A stretch of 64,000 bases of DNA from Hirsutella rhossiliensis (GCF_020360975.1 NW_025408668.1:310001-374000), one strand, 5' to 3'; numbered from the stretch's first letter, positions 1-12,566 are shown. A program made the numbers and translations. Notes: generated from the sequence alone by a model not told the origin.

Positions 1-11
1 CACTCAATCCG

Positions 12-1231
12 CTACACAGCCTTCAACACAACGAGCGGGATTTGCGGTAATCCAAGGCGGCTTGTAATCTGGTTGATCGTCCCTGCAACCACATATGCCA
101 AATCGAAGCCTGAAGCTAATCCATATATCTCAGAAGCCAAGACGCTGCGGGTGACTCTCTTGCACTTTGTTGAGCTCCAGTGGATTAGGTTTCCGCGGAT
201 CGTGAATGCGTCATCCGAGCAAGCGGTCTCGTTTACGATCATAATAACAAATCCGATTTGAGAACTTAAGTCCTTGTTGTTTGCGAATGATCCATCTGTG
301 AAAACCATGATCTTTGCGGTCGCTAGATCAATCGGTAGAAAACGAAGACCTCTCCTTGGGTTGTCAATTTGCCATTGAATTCGCTTGTTCAACGCCTTAA
401 AATCTTCCGCGGTTGGATCTTGTGATTGTGCAGCGATTGAATAATCGAAGCTGGCCTCTGGTTGACAAATTGAGGCTATGTAGGCGCCACGGGCACGTTG
501 TTCCACGTATCGTTGGGCTCGATCTTCCTTGGAAATATCAACGACGTTGAGGTTACCGGCTTGACCTTTTTGTCTGACGATAACACACCCATTTTCCATA
601 GTGATGTGGCTACCGTTAAAGTCACAGGTGTCGCCTTCTTGTAGGATCCGTTTTGGCTTAGCCTTAAAGCGTAACTCACGAGCTTCTCGTTGTAGGAACG
701 CTGTTGTGCCCACCAATAACGTATCATCAGTCTGGAGTGCGGCAACGCCAAAGCCATCCGCGTTGATCGCTGCGGTTGTGATCATTAAGCATGGGTCAAA
801 TGTTGATGGTTCCATCTGCAATTGAGTCCGATGATGTTCGTGATATGTGTTGAACCAATGTGCGCCTGCTTCAGCGATTCCGTACAATGGCTTGACCACA
901 CGAAGGATGGTTCCCCCTGGGTATCTCTCTTTTAATTCGTGTGGCAAAGAGATGAGGATAGTGCGATTCAAAGTGGTCGATGCCTGCGTATAGGCCATCG
1001 TAATGTCTCGGATAGCAAGAGACATCTTCAAAGAGCAAAGGAAAGGGAAAGAGCGAGTACTACCCGCTGGGCAGGACGGGAGATTGTTGGAGCCTGCGTG
1101 AGGATCTCACGCTTCTCGTCGTCACCATATCCTTGTACCACAAGACGAGACTTCTCGTACGGTGTAGCAGTGTTCTTGCCTTGACCTCCCGGACCATTCG
1201 TGACTTGAATAGCCTGTGTTTTCCATGCTTA
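12..1231 (-). pseudogene. Copia reverse transcriptase and RNase H
   Basis: The open frame 1031-12 carries the Copia RT core. A block running from LPHELKERYPGGTILRVVK to PLYGIAEAGAHWF is followed by QTDDTLL, where the family normally has YVDD or YTDD. RNase H follows (VFTDGSFANNKDLSSQIG) with the first catalytic aspartate. The RT N-terminus (a VVQGYGDDEK...ILTQAPTISR type block) is readable between 1031 and 1231 in another frame. A TAG stop at 12-14 ends the frame before the end of RNase H, and the element then leaves the window. Confidence 0.8.
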
Positions 1232-1232
1232 T

Positions 1233-3345
1233 TCATATCGTATCGTTCGGCACGATGACGCCTGCGCCTAGCAGGTTCGTGATTTCGAGGTCATCAGAGG
1301 CTTCAAACGGTCGTCCGGCGGTAGTGATTTTCTCTGCACGTAACTTTACGGCAAGGTCGAGGGCGGCGCACTCCTTATGCGATAGAAACATATTAGCGGG
1401 TGAAAATTGAGATCGAGGTAACGAAAAAGGGCTAAGACTAAGGAAATAACTAGAAGGAACGAAGGTATCGTATTGCTGCTGATCTCGAGGGACTTTTCTT
1501 GGTCTGCCGCGTCTGCGTGGTCTCTCCGGCTCGGGATATTCGAATGGCTTAGGCACTTCGGTCTCAACGTTGATGCTATCAGCCTGATTGTCAGCAGTCT
1601 GATTGTCAGCGTGTGGCTGCTGTAGAACATCGTGACTTCGTTGCTGCTGCGAATCCGGGTGGCGAAAGTAGGGCTGGACAGCCGTGCTGCGAAATTTAGC
1701 TGGCCCGTTGTCTAGCTCAACTGTGACCTCTGTGTCTGTCACAGCTAGGACCTTGTATGGGCCTTTCCATCCTCCTTTCTCACGAAATACTCGAACTTCA
1801 CTACCAAGCGGCAATGATAGTGGCATCTTCTCAATCGTGTTGGGCCCATTACGGGCATTGAGGGCGTCATTGACCTTCCTTTAGCTACAAGCTTGCGTAG
1901 CTCTGCCATAGCTTTCGTCACGGCTTTCGCACGTGTGATCGCGGAAGCAGAAGGCGGCGAATCCATCGTTATCCGAGGGTAGGCACCAAAGACTAGTAGT
2001 GTGGGCACTAGACCGTCAGGTCCGGCGGTATCATTGACGGATTTGAAGGCCATTTGAAGCAACGACTCAGCTGATGCTGTTTTTAGCTCGGCTTTCAAGA
2101 TCTCGTATGCCCTTCGAATCGGGGCGTGATATCTCTCCACCTTGCCAATTGACCAGTGGGCTTCGACGGGCACTTGGTGACAGGTTATTCCTAGCAGCTT
2201 CGCTTCTGCTTGGAACTCAGAGGAGGCAAAATTCGTACCAGCGTCGTGCGTGATAACATCTGGAGGGCCTAGGTATGTGTCAATCCAACACAATTTGAGT
2301 GCTTCCCACGTCTCTTTAGCCGATATATTCTGAAGAAATCGTCCGGCTTGGAAAGAGGTTGCTAGGTCAACGGCATGAAGGACTGGCCGGCTGTCAAGAT
2401 GCATTACATCGACGATCAATTCGTAGTTGAAATCGCAGTTATCCTTTAACGTGAATTTGAACCTGCGCGGTGCGTCTGCCTTGATCTGGCAAAAATGACA
2501 GAATTTTCGAATCATCGCGATTGCTTCGAATTCAACATCATGCCCAGCGCTTGTCAGTAGCTTATGTAGCTTGTGTACTGACGGGTGGCCAAAGCGAGTG
2601 TGTAGGCGCCGAAGCTCGGCTTCGGATAGGAAGGCAATAGCGGCTTCATCCTTCCGTAGGAAGAACCACGGATGACCCCATTTGCGTACGATCGGAATCC
2701 TCTTATCGCCGCAGATCAATTCGTTCGTGACGTTGTTGAGATAGGCACCGAGACGGTCCATATCCTGAGGCATAGCAAGAAGGGCGTTGACATATTGATA
2801 ACGTGGAAAACGACTTCTCCAATCGGGGTAATGACTGTTGTGATCCCGATCGTGTTCGTCGGCTCGTTTCCACCGAATCTGACCGTTGCGATCGTCGCAT
2901 TCTTCCGTAGCTGGACCGTCGGCATCTCGTTGGAGCGCGCGGAATTGGTCGATCCCAGCTGTAGATATCTTCGCTGCACCCGTGTCAGGCAGGATCCCTT
3001 GGAAAGAGGTCCGGTTGTAGCGATCGAGCAAGAAATGCTGTGATTCCTCGCATATCGATTCTCCTCGACGGTGTGAATGCGGTGGCGAAAAGCTCTATTA
3101 GATAGGAAGGCAGCTGCAAAGAAGCTATCGCTTTGATCGTCAGAGTCATCGTCAGCAGAATCAGAGGTCTGATCTTCATCTGGGTCCCCTCGTAATCGGC
3201 AAGGAACGTAGTAAATGGACGGGAAGATGACTTCTGGCCGTGAAATCCTCGTTCTCGAAGATATCTTTCCTTGGCCCTCTTCTCTCGTCATCCGGATGCT
3301 TCGTTGAAAAACAGCCTTCTTTGCCGCAGACGTAGCAGCGCTTCG
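1233..3345 (-). pseudogene. Copia zinc knuckle, protease and integrase
   Basis: A cysteine knuckle (CYVCGKEGC, then a histidine) lies near 3.30-3.34 kb on the minus strand, in a frame without its own start. The protease DTG (PDTGAAK) lies near 2.98 kb. A frameshift then moves the reading frame out and back (3291-2716 versus 3031-1745). The integrase in 3031-1745 has the pre-integrase HxRxGH and CxxC (CHFCQ) zinc site and the catalytic core aspartates (VDVMHLD, THDAGTNF) and glutamate (GKVERYHA). The reading continues in another frame at 1826-1233 into the chromodomain-like and proline-rich tail. The whole region was one polyprotein segment and is now split. Confidence 0.8.
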
Positions 3346-3466
3346 TCCACTTCTTCCTTTTGTCAGCGGGTGCTGATAGCGGCGGTCAGTAAAGAATTGG
3401 TCTTGATCTTGAAGATATTGACTGGGCTGTCCGGCTGTCTTTGGCTGACGGTTGTGAGTGACGATC

Positions 3467-4736
3467 TTAGCTGTGAAGATAGTCCTCGAAGGTCTTAGCC
3501 GGCACGAAGAGGGCGAATTCTAATTCAGGCACGCCACGGCATGCTCGAATTGTCGTTGAAATTAGCTGGTCTTCGCCGCCATAGCTATTCCCAAGAGCTC
3601 TCTGGCATAGCTGCAATTTGTCAAGAAGAGCCTGGAGGATTTCACAGAGAGGCTTCTCGGGAGATTCCTTCCGAAGCTGTGAAATTGATCGAGGTCCAGT
3701 CAGTGTGATACTGTTGCCTATTGACTTCCGTATCAAAGTGCTGCTTCATCTTCTGATACATCTCCGCGAACGTTGAATCGCGGCTGACTTGATGCACGAA
3801 GAAGTTCTTTGCTCTTCGTGAGGATATTTGAGAACAAAGCGTGGAATTGTGACGGTTTGATGCTAGCTGTGAGGCAGGCATCGAGAAAGTAACGGATCTT
3901 ATCATCTAGGATATCGTAGGCGTCACCTGAATAGTTGAGCTTTCGATCCCATAGCTTAGAAAACTGGTTGGCGATGGCAGGATCGAGGTCTTCATTGGGG
4001 ACCTGGACTGGGGCACGGTCCGGTAAGCTTCGCGGTCGATAGCTGGTCTGATCATAAGTTCCTGCTGCTGTTGATTCGATCGTGACAGGGTAGGGATTGG
4101 TCATTGGGGGTCTTGCGGGAGGTTTAGATCGGGAGTGACTGGTGCTGGGGTTGGTGCTGGGTTGGTTGGGGTTGTTGCTAGCGATGGCGATCGTCTGAGG
4201 AGTTCTTGTTGGCGTCGGTAGGCGGCCGTTTTCTCGTATAAGATGGCATCACGAAGATCGTCTTCATCCCACTCAGGAAGTCGGTCACGGTTCTTCAGAT
4301 TTACTAGGAATGCCGTGATCTTTGCGTTCAGCTTTCCTGTATAGATTCCTCTGAACCTTAGGGTATTCCGTAGGACCTTACGGACCCTTGGATCGACCTT
4401 CTTGAAGTCGTCTTCCTCCCAATCCTCAAAGTCTTCTTGGAATGATCCAAGCAGCTCGAGACCTTGACATGTTGAGGAGACTTTATAATCAACGATGCGG
4501 GCGAGAACGAAGGTATTATAGTGGATCTCATCGGAAGTCTCGTTGACTGGGGTGTTGAAGAGGTCCATGTTGAAGATTGTGGCGAGGCCACGGTTGAATT
4601 CAGCAATATCGAGGAATTCGTTGATGTCGAGCGCCGGTGCGTTCGCGTTCGCGCTGGTACGCTTGCGCTGCTGCTCATGATGTCGGATGGGGCTTGACAG
4701 GAAAATCTGCGAGGGAATAGGGCAAGAAGGTGTCAA
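3467..4736 (-). pseudogene. Copia gag, at least three frames
   Basis: A fungal Copia Gag is spread over successive minus-strand frames: 4736-4101, 4104-3733, 3905-3642 and 3736-3467. Recognisable pieces are the FSKLWDRKLNYSGDAYDILD block near 3.9 kb and a block near 3.7 kb running from TFAEMYQKMKQHFDTEVN to the TDW motif. The first two frames overlap in an ATGA (stop 4101-4103, start 4102-4104). That could be a stop-restart, but the later shifts show ordinary decay. No ATG opens the first frame, which begins at a TTG, so the true start is unclear. Gag forms the particle that packages the element RNA in the cytoplasm. Confidence 0.7.
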
Positions 4737-4739
4737 GAG

Positions 4740-5733
4740 AGGTCAAATTGATCGAGAGTGATCAATGAAGCTGATAATCAAGCGGATACCAGAGATTTGT
4801 ATGTGCGATAGGGCACGCCTAAGAGGTCAGCGGCTGAGGCAAACAACTAGGCACGGTTGACTGAATAGAGTGGGCGCCGGTCGGGTCTTCGTAGTCAGTC
4901 TCGCGTTGTAGCACTTCTTTCTTCGCAGAGCGCCACAGATCGTGAGGATGCGTTGAGGAAGTCTCTTCTATCTTGCTGCTCTGAGGTTACCAGCCAAGGT
5001 AACAACTGATCAGTGTGGATAGGCTAACTGAGGCTCAGTTGGGTCTTTGATCGATGATCGTGTTGTTCTTGTTATTCTTCGCTATCTAGACCATGCTGTG
5101 AGGTTTGATAGGTTGTGCGCGTGTCGGGTAAACGTTGTTCCCTGCTGACGCACGTGATACCCTCCTGCGATGTGCGCTCTATCGTACAAATGATCAGACA
5201 CTTACCTATATTGAGACACCAAAGGCTTCATTCAGAAGTTAAGGACTGAGTGAAGATTTGGATGAGACACAGACTTGGTAGCAGAGCTTGGAGATAGGAC
5301 CTAGGAGTCTATGCTGGCATCTAACAAGCGAAGCATACAGATAGCAAAGCGCATGGGTCTTAAGCCCGATACAGACTCTATGAAACCTCAAATAATTAAG
5401 GAGTTGCGCAGCAGCGGGCAGCGAACTGGTGTTTTCCCAGTATGCTGGTGAGCGGTGAAAATTCCTGCCCAGGGTACTTCGTCGATGTCACCTGCAACCG
5501 GTGACCCAGTCATCAGATCCGCCCATGCATTAGCGCTGAACTCTAGCGCGCATTGTTGCGGAGACCAATACGCCGTCGAATCTCACTGGTTGCAACACGT
5601 AGGCTCTTCCCCTGCCTTGACGTATATACCCCCGCCGTTTCGGGAGCTCAAAAACTCACAAACTTACAATCCCACAATCCCGGTGTCCGTACCCACCCTT
5701 CTGACTGTTAGATCGTAACCCATTGCCAACGCC
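4740..5733. other. No gene seen; probable Copia 5' leader and LTR, then promoter-like DNA
   Basis: The stretch 4740 to about 5326 should contain the leader and 5' LTR of the minus-strand Copia element, but no matching LTR copy is inside the window. From 5.45 kb the base composition changes. A CT/CA-rich stretch with TATATACC at about 5624 precedes the ATG at 5734 and looks like an ordinary fungal promoter and leader. Nothing else is supported. Confidence 0.35.
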
Positions 5734-6963
5734 ATGGAAGGTAGCCCACCGAACGAGAGCATTCGTGCGGCAGACATCTTGCCCCGAAATTGCGCCCACA
5801 TACTAACACAACATCTAAAATTCACGTACACGCCGAAGGACTCGCCAACGCGTACCAATCGGCGACAGAACAAGAGGAGACTTCATGTGAACGTATCTTT
5901 CTGGACGGCGGCGGGTTTTCAGCCTGGTTTACTTACTCGCGAAGCGGGCCGCGAAAAGTGGTTCTCACTTTGATGGTCAAGCTGCAGTCAGCCAGATGCT
6001 CGACAGCCTCCCCAACATCGCAATCGATGACCAAAGGAAGTTGGCGGGGGAAGTACGTGATTCGATTCCGTCGGATGTCGAGAAGCGAATCCAAGAAGTC
6101 TTCAACAAGGCGATTAAACCAAATCAGATTGGTGTTGTGGCGCCATCATCGAAACGACGTCGTGAGTTAGAGTATAAGTCCACGAGATTAAGATATCCCT
6201 TTAACGAATACCCTAGGCGCGATAGGTGACGATAATGATCCTCGACTTGAGATGCCGAGCCCAACGCCATCGACAAGCGGGACTAACTTCACATCCGAGC
6301 TTTGCACAAACGGCTGTCGTTTCGACCTCGGAAACCCCACTATTTTGAGGGTCGCGACCGTTTTCCCAACTTTCACTGCTGGTGCAATTAGAAGATACCG
6401 CATGCCAAGCAGCGGAAATTCTTGGGCGGCAGCCATCACAATGTCGTTCTTCGACGGTTCCTCCTTTGGGGACAAGCTAGATCAATGATGAGCTTGAAGT
6501 AACGAGCAACAAAGTCGAGCGTCTGGCCAATAACTTGTTCGATGCTCCTGTGGAGTCAATGGATAAGAACCGATATCTCGTACTCCCTACAGGGCTGAGG
6601 ATCATCCCCGGCGCGGACCTCATTCTCCGTGGTTGCAAGAGGCATGTCATCCTGGATGTGTTCGGCCACGACATATACAACGCAGTCAACGCAAGCCGGG
6701 CCTATAAAGAAGAGGCAGAGCAAGGCAACCCTCTTACAGAATGTGTGACAATGACGATATCGCACCGAGCCGACGATGGGGTTATAATCAACCTCTCACT
6801 TGATGAGAGGAGGCATTGCGAATCAAGCATAAACTCTTCGGATGAATGCTCGTCCCTCCTCGATCGACTACATCTCTTTATGCTACCGCCATATCCACCA
6901 AATGCAACCTCGACATCACCTGGAACCATCGCCTGGCCAGTACACTTTTCATGTTGTTCGTAG
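5734..6963 (+). pseudogene. Hypothetical protein gene, broken or multi-exon
   Basis: Coding-like sequence runs through several frames of the plus strand. It starts with ATG at 5734 (MEGSPPNESIRAADILPRN), moves to a second frame (CERIFLDGGGFSAWFTYS near 5.9 kb), a third (MLDSLPNIAIDDQRKLAGEV from 5996), then an open frame 6481-6963. That last frame includes DKNRYLVLPTGLRIIPGAD and LILRGCKRHVILDVFGHD. A CTAG just before 6481 could be an intron acceptor, but the early frame changes have no convincing intron. I do not recognise the family. It may be a decayed host gene; a real spliced gene is possible. Confidence 0.35.
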
Positions 6964-7089
6964 GGCTCGGACTGGCCCTTCCGATACACTTTCACCCAGC
7001 AATTGCGCCAGTATACTTTCTGACCTTTGCCTTCAACGAGTGTAGGACTTGTCGTGCCGGTTGAGAAGTCTATCGGCGTGTCGGACAAC

Positions 7090-9040
7090 GGTTCGATTTG
7101 GAACGACTGTTAATTTGTAAGCCAAGACGGGATACACAAGGCAAGCATCTGGTAGGGCTTTCGAACCATCAGAGAAACACCTTCCGTTCTTCAGTAGTGT
7201 TGGGCCCGAGAGCGATAGCAGAAGGAGAGGCAGTCTGAGCTTGACCGTGGTCCTATATGGCTGGCTGGCTTGGTGTCACCTGCCGAGTTTTGTGTTTGGA
7301 CATACAATGGAAGATTCAGCCTCGCCGATCGATGAGTTTGTCGTGCACCTTGAATCCCAGTAAGCGACCTGACACTTCACTCGCGTGTTCAACCGGAGGT
7401 TAGTCAAGGACGAAGTCGGACTTGGGAATGGCGCACTACCTGTTGGGCATGAATGCCTTGTGCGTTGGAAGATGCCAGGTGGCCGGCTCGTGATTTAGTG
7501 GAACGCAATGTCACATGTTACGACGCGGTGTGGAATATGACGTAGAGAAGACCAATCAGCGCATTTTCTTCTGCGGGGACTCACTTGGGACTAACGGCAC
7601 GTCGCCTAATCGTCGGGTTGTGGAATTGTACGATCCAATGACATTGTGATTGTTGTTGTTGAATTGTGTAATTGCGAGACGATCGTACGATAAGGATGGC
7701 AAGGATGGCAAGGATGGCCATGGCATGGCCCAGCCCAGTCCCATGCAAGGCCGGGGCCTGCAGGCTGCATGGACAAAACGAAGCCAGGGCGGCTCCGGCC
7801 TCGTATACTTAATTGTTACTAAGCTGGGGCACGTACAGCTGATGCGACGAGCCTGAGCTGCCTCACCACGGGTCGTTTTATGACCGAAGAGGTTCGGCGG
7901 CAACCCCAGGGTACCTCTTGTCCGATTAATCCCACAACCAGCCTTTCATCCTGCCTGTACGCCGCAGTTGGCCCGGCCAACGGCATGACAGGAGGGTTTG
8001 GCAAATGGCCATATGCATAGCCCCCAAGGAACTCCTGTCGCCAGTACCGTTACCCCACTGCTTTATGTGTGCCTGCCCTTCATCTTCCTTCCATCGTACT
8101 CATAAACCTCAGTCCAGTAATAATAAACGTGATTTTGCCGGACGCGCTGAGAAAATAGTACATTTCTTGTAGCGAGGTGATTAATGACATTAGACGTTTT
8201 GGACACATCCTGCTGGATGGGCCCTAACTCAGGGACAAAGTTCGAATTATTTTGGTGATACTAGAATAGGAGTACTAGCTTCTGGAGATTGGGACTTTGA
8301 TGAGAGTGAGTGAGTGCACTGAGCTGGCCCAAGATGCCTTGTTTAGATGTGGCTGATGGTAAGAGCCGACAGCAAGTGCACCACCCCCACGTCGAGCAAA
8401 ACCGCTGTGATAAATGTCTGTTTAGCATGCTGTGTTCCGCCTACGCGCCTAGCGGCCTCGTCTGGTTGAAAAGAAGGCTGGGTTCGAGTTATTAAAGCCA
8501 TTCGGTGGATGCAGTAGTTCTGCGGGAGCCGTACGTCTTACCTGATTGATCTTGTATTGAGCTTGCACCCTGCATGCACGCCGCAGATGATACGACCAAG
8601 GACATGACCATAGAGACATCAAATCATACGACAGCATCTGGGTGAAGTTTCAGCTATTCCTCACTTTCAAGGCACAGCGGGAGTGTTGGCAGCTGCGGAG
8701 CTGAATTCTGACATAAAAAGGCATCGAATGGCGCATGCATAGACAAACCGGTAACTTCTGCTACTCGAACAAGCGCTGTCAAGCTACCTTCAATAAAATA
8801 ATGGCATCACATATTATCACCCGGGCTCGATTAGGTGCGGTCACCTCGATGATGTTGATCAAAAGAAGTGCAGCCATGACCAGCCGTGCCGACTTGAGTT
8901 CAACCCTTTGAAATCATCACCGAAAATTGCAAGAGGTGTATGCAGGACCTCACAAAAGACTCCACCACAATTTCCACGGCCTCAAAGATAAATCATCTCT
9001 TCTCCGTTACTGGTATTGTCGAAAGTTCAGTGAGGATAGA
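7090..9040. other. No supported gene; short 9-bp tandem repeat
   Basis: Open frames here are short, overlap on both strands and show no recognisable domain. A 9-bp tandem repeat, AAGGATGGC three times, lies at 7692-7718, followed by a GGCCATGG-rich stretch. No TIR, LTR or RNA gene was recognised. Confidence 0.4.
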
Positions 9041-9045
9041 TATTT

Positions 9046-9315
9046 TTGGGGCCGTCCAGGCTGGGTGAGGGAGGCATTCCAGTTTTCAAGAGCATCAGCG
9101 CCGAAATGGAAATAAGTATGCGCGAAGCATGGCATGAAGAGTCCAGAAGATTTGTCAAATTGGCGAGTTGCGGTGCGAGCGCGGTTTTTATGGATGGTCA
9201 AGAACCGTGTTCTGTTGATGAGTTGGACAGCGATAAGGGTAGAGCACTTTTAGAAAGGGCGATGGAGATGATTCTTGAAGAGACGAAAAAGCCGAAGAAA
9301 TTGCCCAGTATCTAA
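9046..9315 (+). CDS. Hypothetical protein, probable 3' exon
   Basis: An 89-codon frame ends at a TAA at 9313-9315. Its second half has a balanced, charged composition typical of a real protein end (SVDELDSDKGRALLERAMEM, then a lysine-rich ILEETKKPKKLPSI tail). It opens at a TTG rather than an ATG, so if real it is the last exon of a gene whose upstream exon I cannot place; coding-like sequence in two frames lies at 8.93-9.05 kb. The family is not recognised. The frame at 9400-9612 just downstream (ATG at 9400) has no support and is not called. Confidence 0.25.
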   Translation: MGPSRLGEGGIPVFKSISAEMEISMREAWHEESRRFVKLASCGASAVFMDGQEPCSVDELDSDKGRALLERAMEMILEETKKPKKLPSI

Positions 9316-9719
9316 TTATCTTTTCCCATCTCAGAGATCTATTCTCTGTTCCTTCCCTTGCCGCCTGACAATCCTGCCTTTTCTTGACGCTCACGACCAA
9401 TGGCCCCTGTAAGGCCGACCAGGAGAGAGCCAAGTTCTTGGCTCTGCGCGCCAGTACGAAACCCATCTTGCGGAATTGTCACATATCAACGACACCTTTT
9501 GCCGTGTCTTTGGCCATCCTTGTTTGGTCCATCTCCACCAGAGAGCTCATGTGTCGTCACGGCCCCTGGGCTAGTTGCCCTCTGTGCCGGTCCATGGCGT
9601 TCCGACCCCTAGTCAAGGAGTGCTTAGACACTTGCAAGCTAGAGTGCATGAACCAGGTTGTATGCACTGCTGGTGATGCCGAGATACTGGATGGCCTCGT
9701 AACTGTGAGCCAACCGCAT

Positions 9720-10097
9720 TGACCAGTTGAAGACGTGCCATTCCAGCCACTCTACTCTGACCAGGGCCGTTTTAATGGGGGGGAAGCTCACCCGCCTCAT
9801 ATACGTAAATCATCATATTAACTAGAGCCTCTTCTCAGGGCAATGACGGTGTAACCTCACTATGCACGAAGCACCCATTACAACCTCACCCTAGGCATGT
9901 CTGCCCATTCGCCAAACGACTAGACAACGTCCTGTGGCTCTCTTCATCCAAGCGCTACTTTCCAAGTACCAAATTCGCTGTTACGACTTAACATTATATA
10001 AAGCACGTCTTGTTCCGGGCAAGCCCGGTGCTCATTTTCTCATTACTCTAAGTCTAAATTACGCTCTCTCCACCGTTCAAGGTTGCCACATTTCGAC
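9720..10097. other. No gene seen; upstream region of the membrane protein gene
   Basis: There is nothing coding here. A TATATAAAG box at about 9994-10002, about 95 bases before the ATG at 10098, suggests a promoter for the downstream gene. CT-rich sequence follows it. Confidence 0.3.
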
Positions 10098-11077
10098 ATG
10101 CGGGACGAGATTACCGTCAGGGAGGTCACCGAGGCCGGTGTCGTGTTTGCCGTGACCATGGTCTTTCTGGCGCTTTACCTGTACTGGATGATCAGAGCCA
10201 AGCCGCGAGAAGCTTCGATCAGAGTCAAGCCACAAGAAAATTTGATCAGAGTCAAGCCACGAGAAGCTGTGCGTAGGCGAACATGGGCGTTGATTCCCAC
10301 AGCATGTCTCCTCTTGGGTTCCGGACTAATATTCGCCGCTTTGTTTGGCAGTGCGAGAAATGCACTCCTACCAGGCGTCCTTGCCTACCCCTTTTTCACA
10401 GCCTGGAAAGGAGTCACAATATTATGCGTCGACATCATCGAGGTACTCTCCACTCAGGCCCGTCTGGTTATCTCCCCGATATACTCATGGTTTACAGCTT
10501 ATTCAAATTGTCGATCCCTTGATTTACGCCTATTTTTGTAGCGCTGTTGTGCCTGACCCTCCAAGGCGAGAATCATCATTTTGGACTAGCATTAGTCTTT
10601 CACCTTCCCTTTATTGGGGCGACCGTCTGGCAATTCCCGCTATCCGGCGTCGAATACTGGTGCGCTGCTCCAATGGTGTCTCACTTGGTTACCGTTATTA
10701 TGGTTATGGCGATATGGAGGAAGACACAGTCTTTCCGTCGTTTTGACCGGCACTCTAACCAGCCTCAGCCAGAGCAGCCGACGTCAAACCAGGGGATGCC
10801 GTGGCTTGGAGCAGTGAGCGGATTGGTGTTCCTAGCATCATCTGTGCTCCTGATATGTTCTGTGACTGGTTGGGTGAGACACCAGTTTGGAGGTCAGTGT
10901 GGACTTTGTCTGGCGATTTTAGTTGTGCCAGCAGTACCTCTGGACAGTATGATGAGAGAACACCAGAGGAAACGGGTAGACAGAGAGGTGCAGCTGTCTG
11001 TGGTGACAGACCCGGTACTGAACGGTCGACGGAGCACCTTGTATTATCCTGAGGGCACTGAATCAGACAGACGGTAA
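10098..11077 (+). CDS. Hypothetical multi-pass membrane protein, spliced or frameshifted
   Basis: The likely start is the ATG at 10098 (MRDEITVREVTEAGVVF), not the TTG upstream. The first exon has hydrophobic segments at roughly residues 13-32 and 62-80, separated by a basic stretch with three copies of an (I)RVKPRE(A/N)-like heptad (10196-10270). A good 55-bp intron is possible at 10443-10497 (GAG/gtactc ... tttacag/CTT), which continues as LIQIVDPLIYAYF. The frame must change again near 10535 to give VALLCLTLQGENHH and further hydrophobic segments (LVFHLPFIGATVW, VTVIMVMAIW, GLVFLASSVLLICSVTGW), ending at 11075-11077. The second change has no clean intron, so a frameshift is possible. About 300 residues; family not recognised. 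Confidence 0.45.
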
Positions 11078-11079
11078 TT

Positions 11080-12137
11080 CCATCACTGTACGCCCTCCGT
11101 CTACGGCCAATTCCTTATATTTAAGCGTCCCAAGTTTGGGCCACAGGAATATGCTGCATTCAGGTCGTGCAAACGCTCCAAGTAATCCTTCCAAGTTGGA
11201 TGCGCGACGCAAAGGTGCCTTCCGAAGCATATATGGAAGCCCTGCTTTCCACGTCAATCATGATCTTTTCTTTAGTTCAGTTACACTCTCCTCGACGGAA
11301 ATACCCACGTTAGTTCACGCAAATGTCCACCAGTCGTCTGAAAGACATATTCTAAAGGACTTCATCGGACTCGCAGAAGAGCTCGCTAAGGACAACCGGC
11401 TCGTCTCGCCCTAATATTCACGCTGTAGACAGTGTCCAGACGTCCAAATATGCTTAACTTACCTCCGCAAATGAAGTGTCAATCGAAGTCCAAGTTCTGG
11501 GGCGACGAGCTCGCCGTGAACGACTACAGTTCTGATGGCAGTGAAAGCGGCTCGCCAAGCATGAAGTGGGGCTGTTCCGGCGTACGACACCTTAACATAG
11601 GAAAGGCAGCGGCAATCACTCATCACGCTTATGGTGGAGAGTAAGAAAGCAACAGTCAACCTCAGACAAGGGATTTAGCGAGGAGCCTCGATTCAATTTT
11701 CTGCATGCTCAAGTCACATGCGACCCGGGAAAACCCGGGCAGTTCTATCGCCACGAACGACTCGCCGCAGTATGCTCATGACCGAGTTGACCGACTCACT
11801 TAGACTTGGACTCGTGTTGGAAAGGCAGCAGGCACTCACACCCGACGCCGTCTTGGATCATCGATACGCCTCACATAATTCGGTGACCCGAGGGCAATTC
11901 CCGACAAGTCTCGCATGAAGGCTAGCGAGGATGCAAATGCCAGCTTGTGGAACCAGCATTTCTTAGACGAGATATTTAAGGACTAGGTTACTACCATTCT
12001 AAGGGCTGGTGAAAATATAACAATTCAGCACTCCTCCACGGCTGGTTGCTTGCTCCTCCGGATATTGTGAATCCGCTGTCGCTTATGCCCTTGCCCATGG
12101 CTTTGCCATCTTCTTTTAGGCGCTCGACATTCTGTAC
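11080..12137. other. No supported gene
   Basis: Several frames of 60-90 codons occur on the plus strand (for example 11136-11414) but none has a recognisable domain, a partner exon or clear coding bias. TATATTTAAG at 11116-11125 is promoter-like but has no convincing gene after it. Confidence 0.35.
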
Positions 12138-12566
12138 TTACACCCCCGGATATCCCGCCGTGGTCTCTCCGCTCGCATTGCCTGGTGTGTCGTGACGAGT
12201 CCGAAGGAGAAGACTGAGAAAGGCTGATAGTAATTCTAACAGGCTTGCAGAGAGGAGGTCAAGTTCCATCTCAACCTGTTTGCCTTGTTCGTTCTCGACT
12301 GTACCTCTGGCCTCTACTCGATGGCAAGTATCGGATACAGTGACTCGAAAAACGAGCCCAGTAGGAGGACGATTCTCCTTGTCATCGTCGCAAAAGGAAG
12401 AGTAACCACTCTCTTCAAGATCGCTAGGTGCAAACAAGGGCTGAATATTTTGTGTAGGTGACACTGCAATCTCGTCTTGCGGATATTTGTCTCGACAGTT
12501 TGTGCCGTTGAGTTGGCTTTCGGTATCCGAGAATTCTGATGTGGGCGAGGTAGGACAAAGAAGCAT
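12138..12566 (-). CDS. Hypothetical protein
   Basis: A minus-strand frame of 142 codons runs from the ATG at 12566. It is serine/threonine-rich at the start (MLLCPTSPTSEFSDTESQ), has an acidic centre (FCDDDKENRPP), then a predicted helix (EMELDLLSASLLELLSAFLS). The frame stays open somewhat upstream of this ATG without another ATG, so a 5' exon is possible. A different frame beginning at 12657 (MSTDTTSTMQGNMSS) overlaps it and could be that exon only if spliced. Composition argues for a real protein; nothing identifies its role. Confidence 0.3.
   Translation of the reverse strand: MLLCPTSPTSEFSDTESQLNGTNCRDKYPQDEIAVSPTQNIQPLFAPSDLEESGYSSFCDDDKENRPPTGLVFRVTVSDTCHRVEARGTVENEQGKQVEMELDLLSASLLELLSAFLSLLLRTRHDTPGNASGETTAGYPGV

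Larger units (their letters stand above)
1..5326 (-). mobile_element. Copia-type LTR retrotransposon, degenerate, cut by window start
   Basis: Reading from high to low coordinates the order is gag, zinc knuckle, aspartic protease, integrase, reverse transcriptase, RNase H. This is the Ty1/Copia order, with integrase before RT. Every domain is in a different frame from the next, so the element is dead as sequenced. The 3' part and 3' LTR lie outside the window, so the LTR cannot be confirmed by pairing. A TGTTAG start on the minus strand at 5326 is a possible 5' LTR start, and its end near 5.0 kb is a guess. Family assignment is firm from domain order and motifs; the outer boundary is weak. 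Confidence 0.8.

Noticed and set aside
4981..5040. Exact end of the Copia LTR and its primer binding site (GGTAACCTCAGAGC on the minus strand)
   Set aside because: The second LTR is outside the window and the stretch does not end in CA. It is not strong enough to call.
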